Shown here: positions 34,769-43,288 of the stretch, in pieces | How the letters are laid out: each line of letters opens with the position of its first letter | Numbering within the stretch: position 1 is the stretch's first letter | Assembly (NCBI GenBank): GCA_035550215.1 | Contig: DASZPM010000009.1 | Location: 62,001-126,000 of the forward strand | Origin: JABDFW01 sp035550215 | Lineage (GTDB): Bacteria; Bacteroidota; Bacteroidia; Chitinophagales; Chitinophagaceae | Direction of reading: 5' to 3' | Length of the DNA: 64,000 nt | Translations under genes and position numbers: made by a program | Notes under the pieces: model-generated | The model's input: only the letters and a program-made list of their open reading frames with translations | Told to the model about the DNA's origin: nothing | The model's database searches: none

Positions 34769-37700
34769 TTACCGGAGTAATGTTATATCCCCTGTTTTGT
34801 GATACCGGGTCCCGTCAGTAAATTGTACATCAAGTGAGTACACATACACCTCCTGCGGCTGAAGAGTGCCTTTGTATCTGCCATCCCACTTTGCATTCTT
34901 ATCTGTAGTACTAAACACTACCATGCCCCATCGGTTGTAGATTTGCCAGGTCACCTTGTCAATACCAAACCCTCTTATATATACATTGTCGTTAATACCG
35001 TCACCATTGGGGGTAAAAGCATTAGGCACATCAACAAGCGGGGTTATAATAGCTGGTACCTGCTGGCAGACGGAATCACGGCATCCCGCGGCATTTGTTG
35101 CCGTTAAACAAGCTGTATAAGTACCGGTTTTGTTATATGTGTGGGTAATAACTGTATCAATCCTTGTAGTACTGACGCCCGACCCATCGCCGAAATCCCA
35201 CTTATAGGAAACTGCATTCTGCGAAGTGTTTGTGAAAGTGGATGGCGTGTTTTCCAGGGCAGGTAGGGGACTAAAGCTGAATGCTGCCGCAGGTATGCCA
35301 TTAACAACAACGGGAAAGGAAATACTGTCACTCTTATTGCAGCTTGTGGCATTCGCGGCAACTAATTTTACTATGTACGTGCCCGGTACGGTATATGTGT
35401 GCACAGGGCTTGTTTCATTTGAAGAAGCGGAACCATCCCCAAAGTTCCAGGTAAAAGAATCTCCACCGGTGGAAGTGTTGTCAAATTGTACTGTATACGG
35501 TGCACAACCCGCTGCAGGCTGGCTAAACAAAGCTGCAACATTCACTGCTATATTTAATTTAATGCTGTCTGCTTCCGGGGCATTACAGTAGTTCGTGTCA
35601 GTTAAGTTCAAAACAACGTTGTAGGTGCCGGATGCGTTATAATGATGTTTCACGGTGTCTGCATCTGTTGTAACGGTAGTGCCGTCACCAAAGTCCCAGG
35701 TAAACGAGCTACCGTTAAACGGTTTGCCCGGAGGCGCTGACGACTGGTTAATAAAAATATAATTAAGCGAGTCGCAAGGCAGCAGTTTTTTATCAGTAAA
35801 CCCAACAGACGCAGGGTCGTTACGCACTCTTATATTAAGGTATGAAGTATCTGCAATATTGCAGGTGGAAGAGTCTATGGCTATCAGCATTACTTTATAC
35901 GTACCTACTTTATTATATGTATGTGTTACTGAAACGGCTTTAGTAGTTGTATCTGCGCTGCCGTCGCCAAAATGCCACATATAAGTTTGTGCATTGCCAA
36001 TAGTATCTACAAAAGACACTTTTACCGGTACGCACCCCGAGGTGTCGTTGGATATATTTCTGATGCTCGATTTAACCGCCGATCTTACGCCTGCAAGGTC
36101 GAACGCAATTTTAATGGAAGTGAGGTTGCAGTAATAGGGGATGTTTGCCGCAGCAGCGCCATTGGTGCTGTACACAGCGTTTACGGGTAGTGTTCCGTCC
36201 GGCCCGCAGGTGCATACAGCCTGGTAAATTACCCCCGCCTTATCAAAGCGGCTCGTACCGCCATCCACGTGTATGCCGTCATAGTCATTAGGATCTCCCA
36301 TAAAAGCGCCAAATAATTGAGAAGAGGCATTTTTTTCCAGTACAAAAAAGTAAAAGTCTCCTACATCCTGCCCGCGGTTACTGGTTATGCTCGATTTTAA
36401 TGGCGCTGAGATATTACCGTTTGCTTTGTAAACAAGCCCCTGGGGGCCGCTATTGGTGTACGAGTTATCAAGGCCGCCACCCCAGCCTGATACATACACA
36501 TTTTCACATACATCCACCAAAAAGGCTGTTGGAGAAATGTTTGGATATTTGGTATTTGGACCAAAATTGGCTGAATAAACAATTCCCGATAGGTCTGGCT
36601 TAAGCTTAGTGATAAACTGCTTGCCTGACGCCTGGTTTCCATTAGCGTTAAAGGGGGAATTTACCGGGGTAACCACCCCTTCGGTAGTGCCTGTAATAAT
36701 AGGATTGCCTGTTTTGCCAAAATCAATCCCGTAAATCTGGTCTGCCGCTGCAGTGCCGAAATAAACTGATTTTACCAGCGCCGAGCCATCGTTTTTTAGG
36801 ATAGTGATAAAACCGTCGCAGTCACCGCCAAGAAACTTTCCGGAAAGGGGAGCGGATGATACACCGGATGTACCTGGAAAATTGTTGCTTGATGTTGCTC
36901 CGCAGGTATATATATTATTTGTACCTGGCTCAAGCCTTAACACAAAGGCTGCGTCATTGCCATTACCTCCCAGGTAAGTGCAAAACAAGGGCTGCGAATT
37001 TAACCCGGGAGAAAATTTTAGCAATACAGCATCCTGCGTGCCCTGCAAATTTTTTTGAAATGCATTGACTGTTGGAAAGTCACTGGATTTTGTGCATGAG
37101 GCAAGATAAATATTATCCGAGCCATCCAGTATCACTTCACTGCGGGCATCATCGCCATAATTACGGCGAATAGATACTGAGCCGGAGGGAGGTTGAAGAT
37201 CTTTTTCTTTTATATTTACACCGTCATCCCCTGTACCTCCTATCCTCAACGAGCCCAGCAATTTATCACCACCGGCGCTCAGTTTTGTCAATATTATATC
37301 CTGTCCGCCGCAAGGCCCAATTGTTTTAATACCCAGTGTTGGATAATCCCCTGAGTTAGATCGCCCGGCAATAACCAGGTTACCAGTTTCGTCAGCCACT
37401 ATACTATGGGGCTGCTCATTGCCTTCAGAGCCGCCTATATACGTGGCATACTGAACGGCGTTACCGGAGGAACTGAATTTCATTATGCCAATATCAAAAC
37501 CGTTTAAATCAATGTCCGGCGTACCGTTGCCGTTGCCTTGCCTGCCCTCGCCGGTGCTATTGTTACCACCCGCAAAAGTGGTTTGGTATGCACCGTTTGT
37601 TACCTGGAAACCGGTTCCAAAAACGATGCCTCCAGCATAAAAATTACCTGCATTGTCATACGTGGCGGTATAGCCCCAATTATCGTAACGGCTGCCGCTG

Positions 37701-38500
37701 AAGGAGCAGAAAATAACTGTAGGGTCAATAACCATTGTTGCCCCCGAAACAGCCTTATCAACCTTAAAGGTGAGGCTTTTGCCATTAAGGCTATACCTGC
37801 TGCCTATGGGTTGGTTGCCTGTTGATGTTACGGCGTATGTATTTGGTTTAAGTTCGGTTACAGTACCCACGGAAGTGGAAATTAAAAAATTTCCATTTTT
37901 TACGTCCAGGCCTGTAGCGCCGTCAATTTGCAGCGATATTTTACTTATATCAGCGCCGGGGTGCACAATTATATCGTATTTAAAATTACCATTGTTGGTA
38001 TAATAATGTACATCAATGCCTGGGTAAATGTTTTTAACGGTTATGGCAGTATAAATTTTACATCCGCCTGCCCATTTGGAAGGATCACTGCCTATAAAAT
38101 AATTATTGTATTGTGTCAACGGTTTTTCACTGGTAATTACAGGGTGAGGGTTTCCATTGGCAAAAGTTATTTCGTACGCGTGACTCCGCAACACAAAACC
38201 CTGTCCTGTACTGTTATGGGCGCCGGCAACAGTTTCGCCGCCGCGATTTATTTCAGAACCGGCTGCGGGTTTGCCATGTATATAGCGGGCAATTCTTTGC
38301 AAATCGTCTGTATTATACAGCATTACCCTATACCCGCCGTCTGGCTTAATGATAACGGCCCCATTAGCAAAAGACCCTTTAAATTGAGTGTTTTTATCCC
38401 ATTGACCTTTGTTTTCAACAAATTGCAGGTATTGTGCGGAAGCATTTATTGATACCAGCACATATATTAATAAGGCTACAGATGATAAAATTACCTTCAA
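34769..38500 (-). CDS. Large secreted PKD-domain protein with type IX secretion CTD (type B)
   Basis: 1243 aa. Signal peptide (1-22), an N-terminal domain of the DUF7948 type (FVENKGQWDKNTQFKGSFANG), SBBP-like beta-propeller repeats (about 260-720; YIGGSEGNEQPHSIVADETGNLVIAGRS and similar), four PKD domains near the C-terminal third (each with WxFGDG and HTY-GTY motifs) and a gliding-motility C-terminal domain VPNAFTPNGDGINDNVYIRGFG ... VYVYSLDVQFTDG, which directs type IX export and cell-surface attachment. Probably an adhesin or surface scaffold protein; no catalytic motif seen. Confidence 0.92.
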   Translation of the reverse strand: MKVILSSVALLIYVLVSINASAQYLQFVENKGQWDKNTQFKGSFANGAVIIKPDGGYRVMLYNTDDLQRIARYIHGKPAAGSEINRGGETVAGAHNSTGQGFVLRSHAYEITFANGNPHPVITSEKPLTQYNNYFIGSDPSKWAGGCKIYTAITVKNIYPGIDVHYYTNNGNFKYDIIVHPGADISKISLQIDGATGLDVKNGNFLISTSVGTVTELKPNTYAVTSTGNQPIGSRYSLNGKSLTFKVDKAVSGATMVIDPTVIFCSFSGSRYDNWGYTATYDNAGNFYAGGIVFGTGFQVTNGAYQTTFAGGNNSTGEGRQGNGNGTPDIDLNGFDIGIMKFSSSGNAVQYATYIGGSEGNEQPHSIVADETGNLVIAGRSNSGDYPTLGIKTIGPCGGQDIILTKLSAGGDKLLGSLRIGGTGDDGVNIKEKDLQPPSGSVSIRRNYGDDARSEVILDGSDNIYLASCTKSSDFPTVNAFQKNLQGTQDAVLLKFSPGLNSQPLFCTYLGGNGNDAAFVLRLEPGTNNIYTCGATSSNNFPGTSGVSSAPLSGKFLGGDCDGFITILKNDGSALVKSVYFGTAAADQIYGIDFGKTGNPIITGTTEGVVTPVNSPFNANGNQASGKQFITKLKPDLSGIVYSANFGPNTKYPNISPTAFLVDVCENVYVSGWGGGLDNSYTNSGPQGLVYKANGNISAPLKSSITSNRGQDVGDFYFFVLEKNASSQLFGAFMGDPNDYDGIHVDGGTSRFDKAGVIYQAVCTCGPDGTLPVNAVYSTNGAAAANIPYYCNLTSIKIAFDLAGVRSAVKSSIRNISNDTSGCVPVKVSFVDTIGNAQTYMWHFGDGSADTTTKAVSVTHTYNKVGTYKVMLIAIDSSTCNIADTSYLNIRVRNDPASVGFTDKKLLPCDSLNYIFINQSSAPPGKPFNGSSFTWDFGDGTTVTTDADTVKHHYNASGTYNVVLNLTDTNYCNAPEADSIKLNIAVNVAALFSQPAAGCAPYTVQFDNTSTGGDSFTWNFGDGSASSNETSPVHTYTVPGTYIVKLVAANATSCNKSDSISFPVVVNGIPAAAFSFSPLPALENTPSTFTNTSQNAVSYKWDFGDGSGVSTTRIDTVITHTYNKTGTYTACLTATNAAGCRDSVCQQVPAIITPLVDVPNAFTPNGDGINDNVYIRGFGIDKVTWQIYNRWGMVVFSTTDKNAKWDGRYKGTLQPQEVYVYSLDVQFTDGTRYHKTGDITLLR

Positions 38501-38808
38501 ACCAAATTTTTTAATAGTTAGGTATTAGTGTATTGTTGGTTAAGTTACTGCAGGTTTTTCATGGTTCTTTATGTTAGTCCGCGGTACTAAGATACTTTCA
38601 TTCGCTCTATTTTGTTGCCATATAAAAGCATTAAGAAGTGAAAAAGCACAAACGGGCTATAAATCATGCTGTTTGCAGTAAATAAGTTGCTTAGAATATA
38701 ATAAACGTAAACTAACAGCCCTTATTTGAAAATCGTCTGTTAATTTTCGGTGTAGCCGGCTTGCACACCGATAAAATCTGGAAGATAAACTGCCGTAATT
38801 GAAAAGTG
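38501..38808. other. Intergenic region between the type IX-sorted protein and GH3
   Basis: 308 bp. An interrupted inverted repeat TCGGTGT / ACACCGA at 38747-38771 lies 38 bp past the GH3 stop and may be its terminator, although no clear U-run follows on the minus strand. The rest is A/T-rich and unannotated. Confidence 0.4.
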
Positions 38809-40320
38809 TTATAGAATGTCCTTCAGGCTGGTGGTGTATTCCGCCATTTCATTGGCTATTTTCCTGTCGTTACTTAAGCGTGGCAGCTTATTTTGCCCGC
38901 CCAGTTTCCCGATTGACTTCATGTAATCAATAAACCCATTTTTTCTTACAGGTGTAATTACAAGACGACGCAGTATGTTACCGGTTATAAGGTCGTCGTA
39001 GTAAACATTTTTTTCCCGGAGTGTATTATCTATTTTTTCGGCAAAAGCTTGCAGGTTCACGGGGGCATTTTCAAACTCAATAAACCATTCATGGTAGCTT
39101 TTGCCCTTATCCTGCTGAACTTTTGGTGCCACGGTGAATTCGGTAATTTTTACTCCTTCCTCGTCGGCTGCTTTCATCAGGGAGTATTCAACTTCTTCGC
39201 CAATTACGTGTTCGCCAAAAGCAGATATAAAGTGTTTTGTTCTACCGCTTACAATAAGCCGGTAAGGCGTTGTGCTTACAAATTTTACAGTATCACCAAT
39301 ATTATAAGCCCAAAGGCCGGCGTTATTACTTACAATAAGTGCATAGTTTTCGCCCTCTTTTACATCCCGCAGGCTGAGGCGCGTGGGGTTTTCATTAAAA
39401 ATTTCGGCAGCCGGCACAAATTCAAAGAATATTCCAGAATTGGTGTTCAGTAGCAGCCCGGGTTGGGTTTGGCTGTCCTGGAAGGCAAAAAAACCTTCGC
39501 TGGCAGGAAATAATTCTATACAGTCCACTTTTCTGCCTATGCTTTCGTACAGCTTGGCTTTATAAGGTTCAAAATTTACACCGCCCTGTACCATAACGCT
39601 AAACCCGGGAAACAGGTCGCCTACCTTTTTGCCGCTTTTTTCAATAAGCCTGTCAAAATACATCTGCATCCACGGTGGTATTCCGCTTATAAGCGTCATA
39701 TTCTGTGTTATTGTTTCCTCTACAATCTTATCCAGCTTTTCTTCCCATTCTTCTATGCAATTTGTTTCATAGGAGGGGAGTTGATTACTTCTCAGGTACT
39801 TTGGCACATGATGGTTAACAATACCGCTAAGCCTGCCGGTTGGTACGCCGCCTATCCTGTCCAGCACAGGTGAGCCGCTTAAAAAAATCATCTTGCCATT
39901 GGTAAATTCTGAATTTCCCGTTTCCGCTATATAACACAGTAATGCGTCGCGGGCTGAGTTAATATGGTTGGATATGGAGTCTTTGGTAATGGGTATATAT
40001 TTCACACCGCTGGTTGTGCCGCTGGTTTTGGCAAAATAAATGGGCATACCCTTCCATAATATATTTTGGCTGCCGTGTTTTATTCTTTCTATATAAGGCT
40101 TAAACTGTTCGTAATCCCGTATCGGCACCTGTTTTTTAAAATCTTCGTATTGCTGAATGTCCTCAAAACTATGCTCTTTGCCAAACTCGGTATTTTTGGC
40201 CGTTTTTATAAGGTCTTTAAAAATGGCCTCCTGGTCTTCAACCGCCGTATCCATGCTCTTTTTAATCTTATTATGTATATAGTTGGCAAAGGGCCTGGCG
40301 AGTAAAGATTTTAAGTTCAT
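38809..40320 (-). CDS. GH3-family acyl-adenylase/amide synthetase
   Basis: 503 aa. Plant GH3-like ANL-type adenylating fold. The phosphate loop YFAKTSGTTSGVKYIPIT (about residues 95-112) and the C-terminal YNIGDTVKFVSTTPYRLIVSGRTKHFISAFGEHV with a helix swap are both present. Bacterial members conjugate a carboxylate to an amino acid or CoA. Its substrate cannot be read. Independently transcribed; the gap to rplU holds the promoter for the ribosomal genes in the opposite direction. Confidence 0.9.
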   Translation of the reverse strand: MNLKSLLARPFANYIHNKIKKSMDTAVEDQEAIFKDLIKTAKNTEFGKEHSFEDIQQYEDFKKQVPIRDYEQFKPYIERIKHGSQNILWKGMPIYFAKTSGTTSGVKYIPITKDSISNHINSARDALLCYIAETGNSEFTNGKMIFLSGSPVLDRIGGVPTGRLSGIVNHHVPKYLRSNQLPSYETNCIEEWEEKLDKIVEETITQNMTLISGIPPWMQMYFDRLIEKSGKKVGDLFPGFSVMVQGGVNFEPYKAKLYESIGRKVDCIELFPASEGFFAFQDSQTQPGLLLNTNSGIFFEFVPAAEIFNENPTRLSLRDVKEGENYALIVSNNAGLWAYNIGDTVKFVSTTPYRLIVSGRTKHFISAFGEHVIGEEVEYSLMKAADEEGVKITEFTVAPKVQQDKGKSYHEWFIEFENAPVNLQAFAEKIDNTLREKNVYYDDLITGNILRRLVITPVRKNGFIDYMKSIGKLGGQNKLPRLSNDRKIANEMAEYTTSLKDIL

Positions 40321-40531
40321 GCTTCTTTTATTTTTGCAGCGGCCACCGGATTTTTTTGAGCCCTGGTAAGCTGTTATTGTACAGCCCCAAAAAATTTTGT
40401 TGTTTAAGATGGCAAACCTGTTAAAAGCAACAAAAATAACGTTACATGGCCTGCTTTTGCCAAAACGATATGTTTAATTTTGTTTAAATGTGTGGTTTTG
40501 CCCTTTTTTGCCAACAATTTTTTAAAATTAC

Positions 40532-40563
40532 TTGCCTTGTAATGCTTAAAAACCCTACCTTTG
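40532..40563 (+). promoter_or_regulatory. Promoter of rplU-rpmA
   Basis: TACCTTTG (40556-40563), an exact TAnnTTTG, with TTG at 40532-40534 (21-bp spacer; a second TTG at 40537-40539 gives 16). The start codon of rplU follows 23 bp downstream, consistent with a short 5' UTR for a ribosomal operon. Confidence 0.65.
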
Positions 40564-40585
40564 CCGTCCTAATTTTGGATAAGTT

Positions 40586-40891
40586 ATGTTTGCAGTAGTA
40601 AAAATAGCAGGACAGCAATTTAAAGTACAGGAAGGACAAAGCCTGTATGTACCTCACCTGCAGGGTAAAACCGGAGACAAAGTTGAGTTTAGCGAAGTTG
40701 CCCTCGTTGATACGGACGGCAAACTTACACTCGGCGCAGATGTAAAGGCTGTTGTAAAAGCCGAGATACTTAACGAAACTGTACAGGGTGATAAAGTGAT
40801 TGCCTTTAAAATGAAAAGAAGGAAAGGTTTCCGTAAAAAGCACGGCCACAGAACCCACTACACAAGAATTAAAATTGAAAGCATAGCTTAG
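40586..40891 (+). CDS. rplU: 50S ribosomal protein L21
   Basis: 101 aa. Starts MFAVVKIAGQQFKVQEGQ and has the signature KMKRRKGFRKKHGHRTHYTRIKIESI. Binds 23S rRNA with L20. First gene of the pair; rpmA follows after a 153-bp spacer, longer than usual, that carries an inverted-repeat structure. Confidence 0.97.
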   Translation: MFAVVKIAGQQFKVQEGQSLYVPHLQGKTGDKVEFSEVALVDTDGKLTLGADVKAVVKAEILNETVQGDKVIAFKMKRRKGFRKKHGHRTHYTRIKIESIA

Positions 40892-40900
40892 AAATTTTGG

Positions 40901-41028
40901 GATTGCTGATTTTGACATTTTGTGATGTAATGCATTAATAAAATTTTCGAAGCCGGCAATATCAAAAACATTTTTTGATGATGAGAGTTGAAAGATCTCA
41001 AAATCACTAAATCAAAAAATCAGCAATT
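40901..41028. repeat. Interrupted inverted repeat with internal hairpins between rplU and rpmA
   Basis: Two 26-bp arms (40901-40926 and 41003-41028) pair as inverted repeats with five mismatches; the conserved outer end is ATTGCTGATTTT and the inner end GTGAT. Inside lie TCAAAAA/TTTTTTGA (40962-40979) and TGAGA/TCTCA (40982-41000). The layout suggests a dispersed palindromic element (MITE- or REP-like) or an mRNA structure that insulates the two ribosomal genes. Confidence 0.6.
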
Positions 41029-41044
41029 AAATAAAGAACTCGTT

Positions 41045-41311
41045 ATGGCACATAAAAAAGGTGAAGGCAGTGTAAAGAACGGCCGTGATTCACAAAGCAA
41101 ACGTTTAGGTGTTAAAATATTTGGAGGCCAGCCTGCAGTTGCCGGTAATATTATTCTTCGTCAAAGAGGAACTGTATATCATCCCGGTAAAAATGTTGGT
41201 GTTGGTAAAGACTTTACTTTGTTTGCGTTGGTTGATGGTGTTGTGTCTTTCAAAAAAACAAAGGAAGACAAAACAACTGTATCAGTTTTACCTGCAGAGG
41301 CAACAGCTTAA
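41045..41311 (+). CDS. rpmA: 50S ribosomal protein L27
   Basis: 88 aa. Begins MAHKKGEGSVKNGRDSQSKRLGVK and contains GGQPAVAGNIILRQRGTVYHPG; its N-terminal tail reaches the peptidyl transferase centre. Start chosen at the canonical MAHKKG; an in-frame ATG 19 codons upstream would append residues not found in L27 and overlaps the inverted repeat. There is no Firmicutes-type cleavable N-terminal extension. Confidence 0.97.
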   Translation: MAHKKGEGSVKNGRDSQSKRLGVKIFGGQPAVAGNIILRQRGTVYHPGKNVGVGKDFTLFALVDGVVSFKKTKEDKTTVSVLPAEATA

Positions 41312-41405
41312 TAACAGGTTAGTAACATATTAAAATTTTTTTTGGCAGTTGTTACAAAGGTTTTTAATTTTATGATTATTTACTAACCATTTAAATTTTA
41401 CAAAC

Positions 41406-41495
41406 ATGGCAACTGCAAAAAAAGCCGCAAAGAAAGCTGCTCCTAAAAAAGCCGCAAAGAAAGCTGCTCCTAAGAAAGCTGCAAAGAAAAAATAA
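41406..41495 (+). CDS. 29-aa Lys/Ala-rich histone-like peptide
   Basis: A short gene: ATG, then three copies of a unit built of AAKKAAP-K blocks, ending in KKK and TAA. Composition is almost only Lys and Ala plus Pro, with no acidic residue, like the C-terminal tail of histone H1 or bacterial Hc1/AlgP-type DNA-compaction proteins. Support: its own start, a clean stop, and a terminator 34 bp later, all as a separate unit between rpmA and polX. Codons alternate (AAA/AAG, GCC/GCT/GCA), so the repeat is not a simple DNA slippage run. Likely binds nucleic acid non-specifically. Confidence 0.68.
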   Translation: MATAKKAAKKAAPKKAAKKAAPKKAAKKK

Positions 41496-41528
41496 TCTTA
41501 AGGCTTTGGAAGCTAAGATAAAATTTAG

Positions 41529-41551
41529 CCCCGCATTAGCGGGGTTTTTTT
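41529..41551 (+). terminator. Rho-independent terminator
   Basis: CCCCGC-atta-GCGGGG followed by a T7 run, 34 bp after the 29-aa gene. Confidence 0.9.
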
Positions 41552-41587
41552 ATTTTCATACCTTGCCATACGGTTTAAAAAATATTT

Positions 41588-43249
41588 ATGGACAACTACG
41601 CCATTGCTGATAATTTTTCCCTGCTTGCAAAATTGATGGACATACACGGGGAAAATAGTTTTAAAACAAAATCTTATTCAGTCGCCGCATTTACTATTGA
41701 AAAATTACCCATGCAGCTTGCCGCAACTCCCGCAGAAAAAGTTGCCGGCATAAAGGGTATTGGTGAAACAATAAGCAAAAAAATCAGCGAACAACTGCAA
41801 ACCGGGAGGTTGCCGCTGCTGGATGAATACCTGGCCAAAACACCTGGCGGTATTCTCGAAATGCTTGCTATTAAAGGCATTGGGCCCAAAAAAATCGCCT
41901 TAATATGGAAAGAACTTGAAATAGAAACGCCGGGTGAGTTGTTGTATGCCTGTGACGAAAATCGCTTGCTTTTATATAAAGGCTTCGGTGAAAAAACACA
42001 GCAAAATATAAGAGAAGGAATTGAATTTTATTTAAACAGCAAAGGCCGCCACCTGTATGGATACATTGAGGAATTTGCTTTAAAAGCAGATGAAACAATA
42101 AGAAAAGCATTTACTGAGGATGTGTTTTTATTAACCGGGGATTTTAGAAGGCAACTGGAAATTATTGACAAAATTGAATGGATAACCACGGCGCCCGCTG
42201 CTGAATTGCATTTGTTTTTTGAAACAAACGGGTATATACCTGTAACAAATGCGGAAGGTATAACATCATTCAGGGGGAAGGAGAATGTTGAACTTGTTTT
42301 TTATCACAGTACCAGTATTTATAAAGACCATTTTATTAAAAGCTGCAGCCCTGAGTTTTTGCAGGCATGGTTAAATCAATTCATGCTGCGCGATGATTAT
42401 GCATCAGAAGAAGAAATTTTTGCAACAGAAGAGATAGATTTTATTCCTGCATTTTTGCGGGAGACAGGCAATGTGATTGAAAAAGCAAAAACGCACGCGC
42501 TGACGAAAGTTATACAGCCGCAAGATATTACTGCCATTATTCACAGCCATAGCAGGTGGAGTGATGGCTACCATACCATTGCGGAAATGGGGAGGGCTGC
42601 AATGGAAAATGGTTTACAATATTTAGTAATAAGCGACCACTCAAAGTCTGCGTTTTATGCCAATGGACTGACCGAAGAACGCATTGCTGCGCAGCATGAA
42701 GAGATTGATGAACTTAATAAACAATTGGCACCGTTTAAAGTATTTAAAAGTATAGAGAGCGATATTCTGAATGATGGCAGCCTCGATTACAATGATGATG
42801 TGCTGAATAGCTTTGACATAGTTATTGCTTCTGTGCATAGTAATCTTAAAATGAAAGAAGATAAAGCCATGATGCGCCTGGTTACTGCGATAGAAAACCC
42901 TTATACAAGTATATTGGGGCACGCCACAGGCCGGTTGTTGTTAAGCCGTAATGGCTACCCCGTTGACCACAAAAAAATAATTGATGCTTGTGCTGCCAAT
43001 AATGTAGTAATTGAATTAAATGCACACCCAAAAAGACTTGATATTGACTGGCGTTGGGTAGACTACTGCGTAAGCAAAAATGTACTTATTTCTATTGACC
43101 CCGATGCCCATAGCGTTGACGGGTTTAAAGATACCCGCTTTGGCGTGCTGGTTGCACAAAAAGCAGGTTTAACAAAAGAGCAAAACCTGAGCAGTTTTTC
43201 CCTGCAGCAGTTTGAAGAGTTTGTAAGAGCGCAGAAAAGTAAACGATAG
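41588..43249 (+). CDS. polX: PolX-like protein: degenerate polymerase core, intact PHP nuclease
   Basis: 553 aa. Layout follows bacterial PolX: three helix-hairpin-helix motifs (about 52-66, 94-106, 128-141), a polymerase beta-like core (about 155-310) and a PHP phosphoesterase domain (about 330-550). The core signature normally reads GS-RR...GDID, with two metal-binding Asp and a third in a DLR motif. Here it is GDFRRQLEIIDKIEW, with Lys195 and Glu197 in place of the Asp pair and Glu235 (VELVF) at the third. Polymerisation should be absent or weak. The PHP motifs are complete (HSHSRWSDG, SDHS, ESDILNDG, SVHSN, GHATGR, NAHPKR, PDAH), so Mn-dependent 3'-5' exonuclease activity is predicted. 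Role: DNA repair. Confidence 0.9.
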   Translation: MDNYAIADNFSLLAKLMDIHGENSFKTKSYSVAAFTIEKLPMQLAATPAEKVAGIKGIGETISKKISEQLQTGRLPLLDEYLAKTPGGILEMLAIKGIGPKKIALIWKELEIETPGELLYACDENRLLLYKGFGEKTQQNIREGIEFYLNSKGRHLYGYIEEFALKADETIRKAFTEDVFLLTGDFRRQLEIIDKIEWITTAPAAELHLFFETNGYIPVTNAEGITSFRGKENVELVFYHSTSIYKDHFIKSCSPEFLQAWLNQFMLRDDYASEEEIFATEEIDFIPAFLRETGNVIEKAKTHALTKVIQPQDITAIIHSHSRWSDGYHTIAEMGRAAMENGLQYLVISDHSKSAFYANGLTEERIAAQHEEIDELNKQLAPFKVFKSIESDILNDGSLDYNDDVLNSFDIVIASVHSNLKMKEDKAMMRLVTAIENPYTSILGHATGRLLLSRNGYPVDHKKIIDACAANNVVIELNAHPKRLDIDWRWVDYCVSKNVLISIDPDAHSVDGFKDTRFGVLVAQKAGLTKEQNLSSFSLQQFEEFVRAQKSKR

Positions 43250-43288
43250 GTAATTATTGCCGTACCTGCTATGCTATTACATATAACC

